Of a stretch of DNA of 64,000 bases, positions 1 through 10,732 are shown piece by piece. Numbering within the stretch: the stretch's first letter is position 1; every line of letters begins with the position of its first letter. The stretch comes from Conoideocrella luteorostrata (taxonomy: Eukaryota > Ascomycota > Sordariomycetes > Hypocreales > Clavicipitaceae): positions 38,705 to 102,704 of the forward strand of contig JASWJB010000143.1 in the NCBI GenBank assembly GCA_032433595.1, read 5' to 3'. Below the pieces are notes generated by a model. It saw only the letters and a list, made by a program, of their open reading frames with translations, was not told the origin of the DNA and searched no databases. The translations under genes and the position numbers were made by a program.

Positions 1-69
1 TGTCGAACGCCTTCAACAATCGTCACATCGCCAATCTGCTGACTGGTCAACCGTATAGCAACAAAAACC

Positions 70-1645
70 ATGACCTCCCATGGCGTTCTCGATTCGCGCA
101 TCGTTCAGCTAGCCCGAACCATCAGCGAATCCGTGGCCAAGATTGACGCGGCTCTGGAAGCAAGCGGTCAGCCCAGTCCGTCCTTTGACGAGGATGCACC
201 AGTGGGATGCCTCGCAGATGTCTCGGACGCGCAGGATGCGGTGCTGGATGCCACGGCCGAGCTTCATGACCTCTTTCTAGAGCCAGTGCATTTGATCAAG
301 AAGCATGGTGGGGTGAGTGCATGACTGGCAAGTCTCCAAGATGGGTAGCAGTCTGTAGTGACTCCATTTTTTTTATACCAGAGCAATAACTCGGTATGCC
401 TCCAAGCCATTTCTCGGTACGGCATCGCAAACCTGGTTCCTCTGGGAGGCCAGGCTTCGTTTGCAGAGCTGGCCAGCCAGACGGGCGTGGGGGAGCAAAT
501 GCTTACGCGCCTGCTCCGGCATGCCATGACGATGCGCATATTCCATGAGCCTCAGCCCGGACAGGTTGCCCACACTAAGGCATCCAAAGTGATTGCCGGC
601 TCGCACATGAATGCTTGGCTGAGAATCGGGACACACGAGATGTGGCCCGCAGCCACCAAGGTAAGATGGAAAAATGAGCCATTGACGACGTCGCTCACCA
701 TTTTTGCACACAGATGCTGGACGCTTTGGAGAAGTGGCCAGGATCCCAGGAGCCGAACGAAACGGTAAGATGTGCTCCAACAAGGCACCGCAAGGAACAA
801 GCGTCTGACCGTGGATGCAGGGCTTTTCTCTGTCGCAGAACTCGACCCAGTCCATCTACGACTTTGTCGGAAGCTCCCCAGAGCGAGGCGCCCGGTTCGC
901 CGAGGCCATGGCCATCTGGGCCAGCCGGCCAGACTACACGCCCACGCACGCCGTCAATGGCTATGACTGGGCGTCTCTGGCCGGCTCCGATGGCGAGGGA
1001 CGCCGGGTCATTCAGGTGGTCGATGTCGGCGGCGCCCGGGGCCATATCGCGACGGCCCTTGCCCAGCAGTTTCTACACCTCAACATAGTCGTCCAGGACA
1101 TGGACAAGGTGGTCGAGGGAGCAGAAGCAGACCTGCCAGAGTCTCTGAGGAGTGGCGGTCGCGTGCGCTTCATGGCGCATGATCTGTTCGCGCCACAACC
1201 CATTATTGCTGGCGTCTACTTCTTCCGGTGGATCCTCCATAACTGGGCAGACAAATACTGTATCGCTATACTACGCGCACATGTTCACGTTTTTGCGCCA
1301 GGGACGCGTATCATTGTCATGGAAACGATTATGCCGGATCCTAACGAGGGCCCCAATGGAGCGGGCGCGGTACCTGGTTGGGCTGAGAAGGACCTCCGGT
1401 GCGTGAATACGAGCTCTCAACGATGTTGACGGAATTCTCTCATTTGCGGCGCGTCTCTAACTCCTTGTTATCACAGGTCCGAAGACTTGAACATGGGCGC
1501 CGTGTTCAACGCACGAGAGCGCACGTTGAGCGAGTGGAAGGCCCTGTTCGCCGACGCCGACGCCGGCCTCATCCTGAAGGCGGTAAACAGGCCAAAGGGC
1601 TCGGCCTTGTCACTGATGGAATTAGAATGGACACCGCAACATTAG
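70..1645 (+). CDS. Family-2 O-methyltransferase (OMT1), five exons
   Basis: SAM-dependent O-methyltransferase of the sterigmatocystin/aflatoxin OMT type, expected to methylate a phenol or enol of a secondary metabolite. Exons read 70-312, 382-660, 714-764, 821-1398 and 1477-1645, all GT-AG, giving 439 residues, normal for the family. Visible: an N-terminal dimerisation/winged-helix region (LTRLLRHAMTM), the SAM loop VDVGGARGH at residues 258-266, and the catalytic-base segment RWILHNWAD with His331. The C-terminal ERTLSEWKALFADA is also typical. The start at 70 is the first ATG seen; the upstream 69 bases are too few to exclude an earlier exon. It is first in a co-oriented run with a P450, a second OMT and a PLP enzyme, which suggests one pathway. 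Substrate unknown. Confidence 0.85.
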
Positions 1646-2344
1646 ACATACACCACAGTTCATTGTTCCATCTTCGCGGCGTACGCAGGCGAATGATGGA
1701 TCTTGCAATGATGGATCAGTCTCGCTTGAATATTCTTGGCTCTTGCCATCACCGGTTACCTTGGTATGAACGTGCGTAGTCAGAACAGCACGCGGTATGA
1801 TAGGATCTAGACAGAGCCACGGCCAACAGCTGTTAGTAACGCTGGTTAGATACATGCATCTACACCAGCGCAGGATCGAAAGAACTCGTGCACCGTCGCT
1901 GCTACTAGTTAAAGACCCTGGTACATTCTGATGACACTTGACGTCGGCCACGGGGTTTCGTAGGCACATTGCAGCTCGCTAAGGCCCTCAAAAAAAATGC
2001 ATTAGCCCCAGTAAATTTCCTTCATTTAAATATGGACCACACTAGGCGTAACTTTTTGTGTCTACTAATAAGTGTTTGCACTTGCTTAGCGACGCGTCAG
2101 CGCCCCTTCCGTACGCCCCCCCCTCCATAATCCTTCGGACGCAATGCAACTCGAATATGGGAAGCCAAGCGAGGCAGTGCGAGAGTGCGCTCAACTAGCT
2201 ACACGTTAGGCCATTCGGCGGAGTACTGACACAAGCGCTTCACACGCCTAGGTAGCACCCGTGTATAATGTCTGGCGAAACCTCACGATCGCTGCTGTGG
2301 ATTGTGGCTTCTATCAATTAACTTAGTCGGTCTCAGCGATTGAA
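1646..2344. other. Intergenic, probable P450 promoter region
   Basis: About 700 bases between OMT1 and the P450. I see no coding frame, repeat or RNA gene. It should hold the OMT1 terminator and the P450 promoter, but no specific motif stands out. Confidence 0.5.
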
Positions 2345-4000
2345 ATGGCTTGGGAAGATTACGGCTGGCAGACCATGGTCCTAGCTGCGGCAGGGTTCCT
2401 GCTCGTCTACGGCGTCGCCTCTGCTATACTGCGAAGCGATGGCAAAGATTGTGCACTATGGGTCAAGCTGGACTCTGTCGGCGTCTCTTCTGGTGGTCTT
2501 TTCCCCTGGGGTCGAGCCGTCGCGATATCCATCGTCTCGACCAGAAAGTTTGCAAACGAGGGCTACGCCAAGTTCTCCAAGGCACTCAACAAGCCCTATG
2601 CGCTTCCCACCACCTGGACTGGCCGGGCCGTCGTGGTAGCGCCGCCCTCGCAGATGCATCAGCTACTCACGAGACCGGACAGGCTAACCAACAGCGAAAT
2701 CACCAACATACCAGGCCTGGTCCAGACGGTCCAGATGCCTTTTATAATCAGCGACCCGGAGATATACCAAAACACCATCCACTTTGACGTGGTCCGCAGG
2801 AAGATGACCAAGAAGGACATGAACATCTTTGCTCCCATCACGGCCGAGGAGATTGATCTTGCCTACAAGGATATCTGGGGAATATCAAAGGAGTGGACGA
2901 CAATTAACGGCTGGGATGCTTGTGGAAGGGTTATTGCCCGTACAGCTCAGCGTATTCTGCTCGGCTTACCGCTGGGTCGCGACGAGAAGCTGCTTGAAAC
3001 TGCGCGCCAGTACGCCAGCTCCGTTCTACTGGGAGGTGCATTGATGAACTGTTTCCCTCCGGTCATCCGCAGGTACGTCGGGCCCGTGATAGGGCTCCGA
3101 GCTCGCTATTACCAGGCCCGGTGCGTGAGCATGCTTGTGCCAATTGTGAACGAGCGACTGCGAATATTCAAACAGCCCAAAGACGGTGAGGAGGCGCCCG
3201 TAAGTACAATATATTCCGTTATCTGCGTCCCGCTTTAACATGAGATCTTCATCTAGGAGGATTTCTTACAGTGGCTGATTGCCACGGCAGCCAAAGGCGG
3301 ACCGGGGCAGCTGGAGGCGACGAGAATCGCCAACCGTCTCATCGCACTCATGACTCCGCTCATCTTTGCCGTCTGCTACGTCTTTTCTCATGCCGTGCTC
3401 GATGTCTACGGGAGCCCCAACAAGGAGGAGTTCATCAGCGGCCTGTACGCCGAGTGCAATGGTGCATCGGCAAGTCACAGTGATTTAGGAACGGCGGAGG
3501 CGGTTGATTCTCTCTATCGAATTGACTCGACCATTCGCGAGTCCATGCGCACGTCCGACGTAGCCGTGACAAATCTCTTCCGGGATGTGTCTGCAGGTCA
3601 GGTTGACCTTGGTCATGGCATCATTGTCCCGCAAGGGGTTCGCATCGCGTTTCCCACGCAAAACATCCATTTAGATCCCGAAAACTACGACGATCCCAAA
3701 TGTTTTGACGCGTTCCGCTTTTCGCGCGCTTTCGAAGGCTTGGATGAAGCCGGCCAGCAAGCAAGATCCTCGGAGCGGCAGCAAATTGTCAACCCCACAT
3801 TAACCTTCCTACCTCTTGGTTATGGCCGGCATGCCTGTCCAGGGCGATGGTTTGCGGCTCAGACAATGAAGCAGGCCCTTGCTTACATTATATTGAATTA
3901 CGACGTGGAATTGATCGGGAAGCCAATCACAAGAACGGCTTTGGTCAATACCATGGTGCCGCCCGTGGACGCCAAGATGAGGATTCGGAGGAAATTGTAA
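2345..4000 (+). CDS. Cytochrome P450 monooxygenase
   Basis: Membrane-anchored haem-thiolate monooxygenase of the fungal secondary-metabolism type (resembling ent-kaurene-oxidase-like and CYP68-like sets). Exons 2345-3199 and 3272-4000 with one GTAAGT...CAG intron give 527 residues, a normal length. Visible: an N-terminal membrane helix (MVLAAAGFLLVYGVA), the K-helix ExxR at Glu375-Arg378 (RESMR), and the haem loop FLPLGYGRHACPGRWFA with Cys474 as iron ligand. Odd: the I-helix (about residues 309-330, ALMTPLIFAVCYVFSHAV) lacks the usual acid-Thr oxygen-activation pair, so chemistry or activity may differ. It sits between two O-methyltransferases on the same strand, which suggests hydroxylation followed by O-methylation. 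Substrate unknown. Confidence 0.88.
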
Positions 4001-4259
4001 AAATTCCTTTCTCGTCAGAGGTCTGATTAGTGCAGGGTAGGCGATGCCCCGCCCGTGGGTGTAGACATAGCAATGGAGCCTTGCGGGGAAGCCTGCGGGC
4101 TAGCTTGCGGATATCATATAAAACCAAGCACAAGTCAGTCGCTGCAGTGTAACATGACAAGATAAGTCGAAGAAAACAAAATGCTCACATTGGTGCTCTC
4201 TTTTTCGTCTCTTCCTTGTCCTAGAATTCTTTCACGGATCGGACGTACCTAGACAAATA

Positions 4260-4837
4260 AGGATTGATATTCGCAGCTGTGACGATAAAGCTGTACCACA
4301 AGACCGGCCGTATTTAGCCAGAGGCATTGATCACATTGATTGGTCCGACAAGATATTTCGGCCCCGGTTATCATCAAGAGGCCAATTCGCTCAATGAGGC
4401 GTGCCGACCATAATGTCGTCAGCAGTCTCGTCAACGGCTGCGTCATCTATGTAGATAACCGTTCAGCTACTCGTCTTGCTAATGTTTGTGTTTGCCTTGT
4501 AGATACATATCATCTTGAACGTCCTCGCGACCGCCCGCCACCTCTGGCTCTTCCCCGTGTGCCTTGTGGCCGGGGATCAATCTCATGTTGCTAGGCAACA
4601 CGCCGAACGCTTGAAGCCGTCCCTCTAGTGGCTCGAGCTGCGGGGACAGCTGCGGTCTGTCTAGGGATAACCCTTCCGTGAGCCGTGTTGCGAGCCGTGT
4701 TGCCCTGTGATTATAGTAATATTCGGGCCGGAGGGTTAGAGACATACAACTGTGTGTGCGGGGGCGTGGGATGCAGGATGTGGCCGTATCACTAATGTGG
4801 GTACAGCGTTATCGTCACTTCTGCGAATATCAATCCT
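4260..4837. mobile_element. MITE-like element, about 45-bp inverted termini, TA target duplication
   Basis: A 578-bp non-coding stretch begins AGGATTGATATTCGCAG and ends with its reverse complement CTGCGAATATCAATCCT. Inverted similarity continues inward for about 45 bp, through GTGACGATAA...GCTGTACC. A TA dinucleotide flanks each end (4258-4259 and 4838-4839), the target duplication typical of Tc1/mariner-type elements. No transposase frame is inside. It sits between the P450 and OMT2. The flanking 4001-4257 and 4840-5228 hold nothing else I recognise, apart from a GTTATATAAGG TATA-like box near 5079 that probably serves OMT2. Confidence 0.75.
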
Positions 4838-5228
4838 TAGGCAGACACCTTGGTAGTAGGATTTACGCGCCACACTGTGAACGAACAAGTCTCCGCCATC
4901 TCCTCGGAGGTGCTGACAATCAAGCCGCGCATACTCTTTGAGGATCCACTCTGGGCATGACAAGGCAGGAAGGAGTGTTGGTGATGTGTATCATGCGCAT
5001 GCACTCAGATGATATGATAAGTCGCAATAATTGTAACCCACCCTGGAAAGTAACCGCAAAAAAGTAGGGGCTTGCAGGTTATATAAGGCGTTTTCTGTCC
5101 ATGCTTGTCGAAGCCTACCATTTGCGCATGTCCCTTAGGAAAGAGCTAGGGTCTACAGCCAACTGTCACGAGCATTACATGTGGATACATTTGTCTCAGT
5201 AACACCCCATTATATTCATATCACGGCA

Positions 5229-6581
5229 ATGGAAGCGGTTCTGGAGCAAATCCGCAAGGTAGTGGCCACTGGAGGCGAGGATGTCCGCCGCAAGGCCATG
5301 GTGGCTTTGCAAAACATGGCAGCGTCATTTGAGACACCCGACGATACCCTCCACAGGTTGGGCCACATGGTAGGCGCTCGGCTTTATTCCACACCAGTCA
5401 TGAGCTAATTGAAGGGTAGAACCTCCAGACGGCATCTGTCCAAGTTGGCATTAATCTGGGGCTGTTCAAGCACTTGGCAGAGGCTTCCGGGCCGCTCCTA
5501 GTAAGCGATTTAGCGGAGCAAGCCAAGGCCGAGCCACAGTTGGTCTGCAAGTATAGGAAATATTTCAGATAGAAAGACTGGTTCTGACTTTCTGTCCAGC
5601 TCGACTTTTGAGATATCTCGCAGCCATTGGAACCGTGGCGGAGACTGGCAGAAGCCAATATACTGCGAATCACATTACCCGCAACCTCACAGAAAAGGTT
5701 GTTGAGGCTGGTCTGGCCCACTAGTATGTTTGCTTTTGAAACCCTTCTCTTACATGCATGGGCTCATCATGTTACAGCTTCAGCCTCATTTCGCCTCAAT
5801 ACCAATGTCTGCCTGATTTACTAAAGCAGACAGAGTATAAGGTTCCAGTCGACGACACCAAGACCGCCTTTCATTTAGCATTCCACACGACATTAGATCC
5901 CTTTACATGGTTTGCGCAGAATCCCACCTACCTGGCGGATTTCCATGCTTACCATGCTCTTCGGCGACAGCCGGATGTAACCTGGATCTCTGTGTATCCC
6001 GTTGAGACCGAAGCCAATGGGTGGCCTGCTGATCAACCTCTTTATGTAAATGTTGGAGGAGGGGTTGGCCACCAATGTGCGCAGTTCAAGGAGAAGTTTC
6101 CTAACCTGGGTGGGCGGATCATCTTACAGGACCTGCCACACTCTGTAGCAGAGGCTCTCCCAACACCGGGCGTCGAGAACATGGCGCACAATATGTTTGA
6201 GTCACAACCCGTGATTGGTGCGTATCTTCCTGAACCTTAACCATTTCAAGGCTGAATATTTTCGCAGGCGCTAAATTCTATCATCTTCGCGCTGTGTTCC
6301 ACAACCATCCGCCACATAGAGTACGCGAGTTGCTGGGGACTATAAAGGCCGCCATGAGGCCTGAATCGGTTCTGCTGTTGGATGAAATGGTGCTTCCGGA
6401 GGAAAACGTGAACTATATGGCCTCATCCATTGATATGACCGTCTTGTCAGCCTTTGCCGCCATGGAGCGCACAGAGGTGCAGTGGACAGCGCTGTTTGAA
6501 GCAGTTGGGCTCAAGCTGGTTAAGATATATCGGTACTCTCCTTTGACCTACGAGGGCGTTATGGATGTGCGTCTGCCATGA
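5229..6581 (+). CDS. Family-2 O-methyltransferase (OMT2), five exons including a GC-AG intron
   Basis: Second SAM-dependent O-methyltransferase of the fungal secondary-metabolite type, only distantly similar to OMT1. Exons 5229-5369, 5420-5546, 5600-5723, 5778-6217 and 6268-6581 give 381 residues. The second intron keeps frame only if it uses a GC donor (GCAAGT at 5547) with acceptor CAG ending at 5599; the nearby GT at 5551 shifts frame. A CTGAC branch site lies at about 5584. Spliced this way the protein reads PQLVSRLLRYLAAIGTVAE, as expected. SAM loop VNVGGGVGHQ starts at residue 221; catalytic region LRAVFHNHPPHRV has His289. Met at 5229 is preferred over an in-frame Met at 5181 because OMTs of this group start MxAVLEQIR. 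Likely the same pathway as its neighbours. Confidence 0.85.
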
Positions 6582-7033
6582 ACCAAAAAAAAAAAGGAAA
6601 GGTATGATGCTATTTCTCGGAGTCGGAAATGTAGAACTCTACCGAATTCCATTTGCTTATAAACCGTATGTTCTGATATCTTGTTTGTGAGACTAGCGAA
6701 TCCCATAAAATATTAACCAACAGATGCGTCATCAATTCTCTTGTGAAGACTGTATTTATAGAATAGTCTAGAAAGCTGTTGTAAAATGCATGTAGGGCTC
6801 ATGAATCTAACGTTGTGGCAAGATGACGCTATACAACGACTTGCAGATGGAGAAACATAAGAATCCATTAAATATGCGGCGGACTGCAAATTCTCAGGCG
6901 TGATGGCTGGCCAATCGGCACAGTATAGACAAGAGGAGGGGCTGGCTCAGCATACAAAAGGGGACCACGCTGCCCAAGGCCTTCGCCCCCTCTTTCCACT
7001 TCACACCACATTCAGATCTCAAATACCACACCA
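6582..7033. promoter_or_regulatory. Intergenic region, promoter of the PLP enzyme
   Basis: About 450 bases. The last 60 bases before the ATG at 7034 are pyrimidine-rich (CCCCCTCTTTCCACTTCACA), a usual fungal core-promoter/leader texture, and CACACCAATGG gives a fair start context. No other element recognised. Confidence 0.4.
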
Positions 7034-8797
7034 ATGGCTGGCCCACTTATGCCACAGGAGCAACTAGAAGAAATCATGGCCAACTATGGGCTCTCTGAGA
7101 GGGCAGCCCAGAACATGTCCCATTTCCTTCCCTGGGATATGTTGGAGGAGACGAGAAAGAGTCTGCGGAGCCCAAGCAACCCAGACGGCGTGCAAGTTCT
7201 CATCTCGGTCCTTCTCCTCAGCAATAAGTCCGCAGTTTGAGGAGAACTGTGCTGACAAGGTGCAGTGTATTTCTAGGTGTAGCAGAAAACCCCCTCTTGT
7301 ACGATGACGTGGTCGAATTCATCAAGGAAAATGTGGGAGCGCCCGAGTCCTTTACAATAAGTCGTCGCTGACAAACTGCTTTAAGCTTTACCTCAACCCT
7401 GACGAGCAGTTTGGCTATGGTGTGGGCCCTCGAGGAGCACCGCGTCTCAAGATGGCCCTTGCCTCGTTCTTCAAGTCCAACTTTCATGCAAAGAAGCCAG
7501 TCCTAGAGAAGGAAATGCTCATTCTTCCCGGCGTCGGAGGCGTTACCGATGCCCTTGTATGGGCCATCTGCAATGAAGGCGAGGCCCTCATCATCCCTGT
7601 GCCCTTTTGGAGTGGTATCTCGCAAGGCGTGGGTGAAAGGGCTTGCGGGAGACTTGTTCCCGCAACCTACGAATCCCTCGAAGGGTACAAGGATGCCGAT
7701 GACTTGTTCGATCCTGAGATGAACCGAAAAGCACTAGAGAATGCCCTAGACCGAGCGGCTAAGGATAACATCAAAGTCCGGGGTGTAATGCTGTGCAAGT
7801 ATGAGATGTCTTGCCTCTGTTAACTTAGAGCAAGCACTGGCTAACATGGCATCCCAGCCCTCATAACCCACTAGGTCGATGCTATGTAAGGCACACGTTT
7901 CCACCATACGACTTTGCTGACCAGAAAACAGCCTGCGGAAACCTTGAAAGAAATTGCGAGGTTCTGTGGCAAGCACGACCTTCACTTGGTCTGTGATGAG
8001 GTCTTCGCCATGTCTACCTACGAGAACCCGGATTTCCCAGCCGCAGTACCATTCATATCAGCACTGTCCCTGAACTTTGAAGACGAGATGAACCCTCACA
8101 AGGTCCATGTGGCTTATGGCATGGGCAAGGACTTTTGCATTGGCGGTTTCCGGTGCGGTGTCCTGCACTCCAGGAACGAAGGTCTTATCACGGCCGTGTC
8201 AACCATCAGGTAAGGTCTCCTGCCCACGACCTCGAGCAAGCGACTCATTCTCTTCTCAGTGTTCTTCAGTGGGTGCCGTACATAGTACAAGACATCTGGG
8301 CTAGCATGCTCTTAGACGATAAAATGAGGGTTGGATTCATGGAGAAGAACCATCGGCTGCTCGCAGAGCATTCCAGCATTTTGACAACTTTCTTGAAGAA
8401 GCACGATATTCCCTTCTATGCCAAGATGTAAGTCTGCATATCTGTTGGCTTAGCTTGAGACAACTCGACTGACGTCGAGGGAATTAGTAACGCTGGCATG
8501 TTCGCCTGGGTTAACCTGCAGCGCTACATTTACGACAAATCATTGCAGGAGTACAAGCCCGACTTTTCGGCTACCGAGTTATTCAGATCCAACTATAAAC
8601 TCTATCGAGACCGTGAATTGAAGTTGTGGGAGCGGCTGCTCGCATCTGGCGTTGGACTTGGTCTCGGTACCTGGTACTCCTCAGAAGAACCAGGTTGGTT
8701 CCGAATCAGCTTTACTGTCGCAAAGGATGACTTGCATATCGGCCTTGAGAGGTTGGTCAAGGTTCTTGGAGAGGTTGAAGCCGAAGGATGGACATAA
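7034..8797 (+). CDS. ACC-synthase-like PLP enzyme (aminotransferase class I/II), seven exons
   Basis: Fold-type I PLP enzyme of the fungal 1-aminocyclopropane-1-carboxylate-synthase-like group, acting on an amino acid or SAM-derived substrate. Exons 7034-7191, 7266-7332, 7386-7798, 7858-7885, 7932-8209, 8260-8427 and 8488-8797 give 473 residues. Intron 1 needs a GC donor (GCAAGT at 7192), restoring NPDGVVFLGVAEN. Intron 2 (7333-7385) has a CTGAC branch site and joins IKEN to LYLNPDEQFGYG. Exon 4 is only 28 bases. Key residues: NPHNPLGR at 213-220, pyridine-binding Asp244 (VCDEV), Schiff-base Lys288 (GMGKDF) and carboxylate-binding Arg296 (GFRCG). In fungal clusters such proteins usually act as tailoring PLP enzymes rather than ethylene producers, so true ACC synthase activity is unproven. 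Last gene of the 0-8.8 kb block. Confidence 0.87.
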
Positions 8798-9603
8798 TAG
8801 ATTATGAAAGTAAACGTGAACATGCTGTTGCCGCCATTGGTTCAGCGTAGTTGGCGATGAACATTCTGGTGCATCCGAAACATTTAACTTTCTTCTTGGC
8901 ATAGGTCTTGTGATGCTAAAGAGGTTAGCGTAGTATAAAATAGCACGGGTTTAATTATACGTTTGCTATTATTATAAATTAACCCCTCCTAGACACAAGG
9001 TATTCGGCATGGTCTTTCGGGGCAACCAAATCTGCATTTCTGCATTTGATGTCATCCTTGTATCTGGGACTGTGATCTTCGAATGTATAACTCTTCCCAT
9101 TGGGGAATAGTGTATCGGAAGTTATAGCGTCCGGATGAACGTATTTGGTCACTAACCTCAAAATCCGCTTTCTGGAGGATCTACTCGATGGTATATCATC
9201 GCATGCTAAGGCTAAATGTGAGCACATATGTTGCGTGCCTTCTCGCATTAGCGGAACGTACTGGTTTCTCTAGCTTGGGTATTGGTGAGTGTCGAAGGCT
9301 CCAATATCCGGAACTTAGTCATGGAGAACTGTCCAAGAAGGTCGCACGTCTCGTAGTCGTCCTCAGAAGTCAGTGCATGTGTCTGCGGGCCCTGCTTTCA
9401 TACCTCTAGTTTCTGAGGCTCGGCAATCACAGTCTATCAAGTCCTACCGGAATTGAGGAGGCCGGACGCAACTAAGTTCTGTTGTGCATGTTAAAACAGC
9501 TCCATATGAGTACCTACTCTTAACTCATGGCCACACTTACACCTGGTGCCTTATTCCTATATGCCAATTGTGCTTCGTGCATGGCTCCTTGTCAGGATGA
9601 TCA
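8798..9603. other. Gene-poor stretch
   Basis: No convincing gene. The minus strand (9248-8979) has a short open frame (KSYTFEDHSPRYKDDIK) that I cannot assign. Base composition is more AT-rich than the block to the left. Confidence 0.4.
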
Positions 9604-9889
9604 TGTTGGATAGAACGCTAGGAGATGCCGAAGACTAGGGAATGCCGATAGGCTGGGGAAGGCAGTATCCTCGGTGAGGCCGACGATGAGAGAAATAGGT
9701 GCCAGAGACGGGAAGGAGAGCAAGCATAAAAGGAAGCCTATGGACAGGAATCGGAAGAAAGCATCAGAGAATTAATCAACTCAATCATCTCAAGCTATCA
9801 CCAATCTATTCATTTGAATCTATCTATTTCTGCCGATTTCCACTATTGCAAGTTGCTCTTGAATGCTCATGAAGGCATATAACGCAACA
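9604..9889 (+). repeat. Solo LTR-like element, family C
   Basis: Starts TGTTGGATAGAAC and ends CATATAACGCAACA, with a TCTATCTATTTCTGCCGATTTCCACTATTGC-like 3' half (shortened here to its idea: pyrimidine-rich, then TTTCCACT). The 3' half matches 42388-42688 and 50109-50416. No matching target duplication found. It abuts the end of the DAO-like pseudogene. Confidence 0.5.
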
Positions 9890-10560
9890 CAGTAAGCTAC
9901 ATGAGAAATAGTGAAGAAGCTGCCTCTTACGAGATATCGGGATCTCGAATACCACAGAGTAATGCTGTACCGTCAAGTCGATGGATGACGTACGTATATG
10001 TCTTCCAATAGTCACGCATGAAGCTCTTGGTATAGTTTGTAAGAGTTTGTGTTCACAATCATGATCTGCCCTTTTAGAAAGTTCATTTGATCATCAGGGA
10101 AGTCAGTCAGAGTACTAGGTCCGAATCCACTAGCTTTGATCAAAATGTCGTGGCCAAGATAGCGTGCGTCTTGGAGTGACGTCAATCACATAGGCTTGAA
10201 CTTCACTCCAGCCTCCTCAAGCTTCTTTTTGAACCACTGCAAGAAGATTTTGGGGTCTAGAACAATCGAAGTATCTGTATAGTATTAGTATCATAGAGAG
10301 GCGAAGATGAGAACATAGTCGTACGTAAGCCCCCATGTACGTATTCCGGTAATTCAGCTTTCGAGAGAAACCGAAACTAGGCCACTCGTCAGGCTGTGAT
10401 GACAACATCACGTGCTTAAGGAACGTACATTGGGCATTAAGCTTCGATACCATAGATCATCGATGGATTTTAGCTCGTCGTAGTACTCTTCGTGCGTTAT
10501 TCTCTGGACATTGGACTCCGGGAGCCTCGTAGCAATCCTCCAGAGTTAGGATTAAGGTTA
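9890..10560 (-). pseudogene. D-amino-acid-oxidase-like (DAO family) pseudogene, truncated
   Basis: On the minus strand, pieces in several frames line up in DAO order: LWYRSLMPNVRSLS, then DEWPSFGFSRKLNYRN, then VLDPKIFLQWFKKKLEEAGV, then DILIKASGFGPSTLTDFPDD, then GQIMIVNTN, and finally YVIHRLDGTALLCGIRDP. These match the middle and C-terminal half of fungal FAD-dependent D-amino-acid oxidases. Frame changes and in-frame stops (for example after FKPM) break it. The N-terminal dinucleotide-binding motif is not visible upstream of 10560. The 3' end stops where the family C element begins, so insertion or deletion there probably cut it. Confidence 0.6.
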
Positions 10561-10564
10561 AAAC

Positions 10565-10732
10565 ACGCTTTGTGACTCGGGGAACAAACAATTAAATTCT
10601 ATGTTAAGCTATCTACATGTGGGATGGGACTCTTACGCATAGCTAGACCATTTGATCTGACCAATCCGGTCAAGCCCAAACCCTCATGTGAATTAATTCT
10701 GAATACCGCAGAGGCTCCTTTCCGCCCACACA
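10565..10732 (+). repeat. Family A dispersed repeat, 3' half only
   Basis: From TTTGTGACTCGGGGAA through ACCATTTGATCTGACCAATC to TCCGCCCACACA this matches the 3' half of the full family A copies at 14962-15364 and 48504-48906. The 5' TTTGTCGACCC half is absent. Confidence 0.7.

Noticed and set aside
373..855. 160-codon minus-strand frame
   Set aside because: It lies antisense to OMT1 exons and introns and has no domain; a shadow of the real gene.
5551..5599. GT donor for OMT2 intron 2
   Set aside because: It shifts frame before RLLRYLA; the GC donor four bases upstream keeps frame.
7333..7361. An apparent frameshift, or a 29-nt intron, in the ACC-synthase-like gene
   Set aside because: A 53-nt intron (7333-7385) with GT, a CTGAC branch site and AAG acceptor joins the same frames and gives the expected IKENLYLNPDEQFGYG, so the gene is intact.
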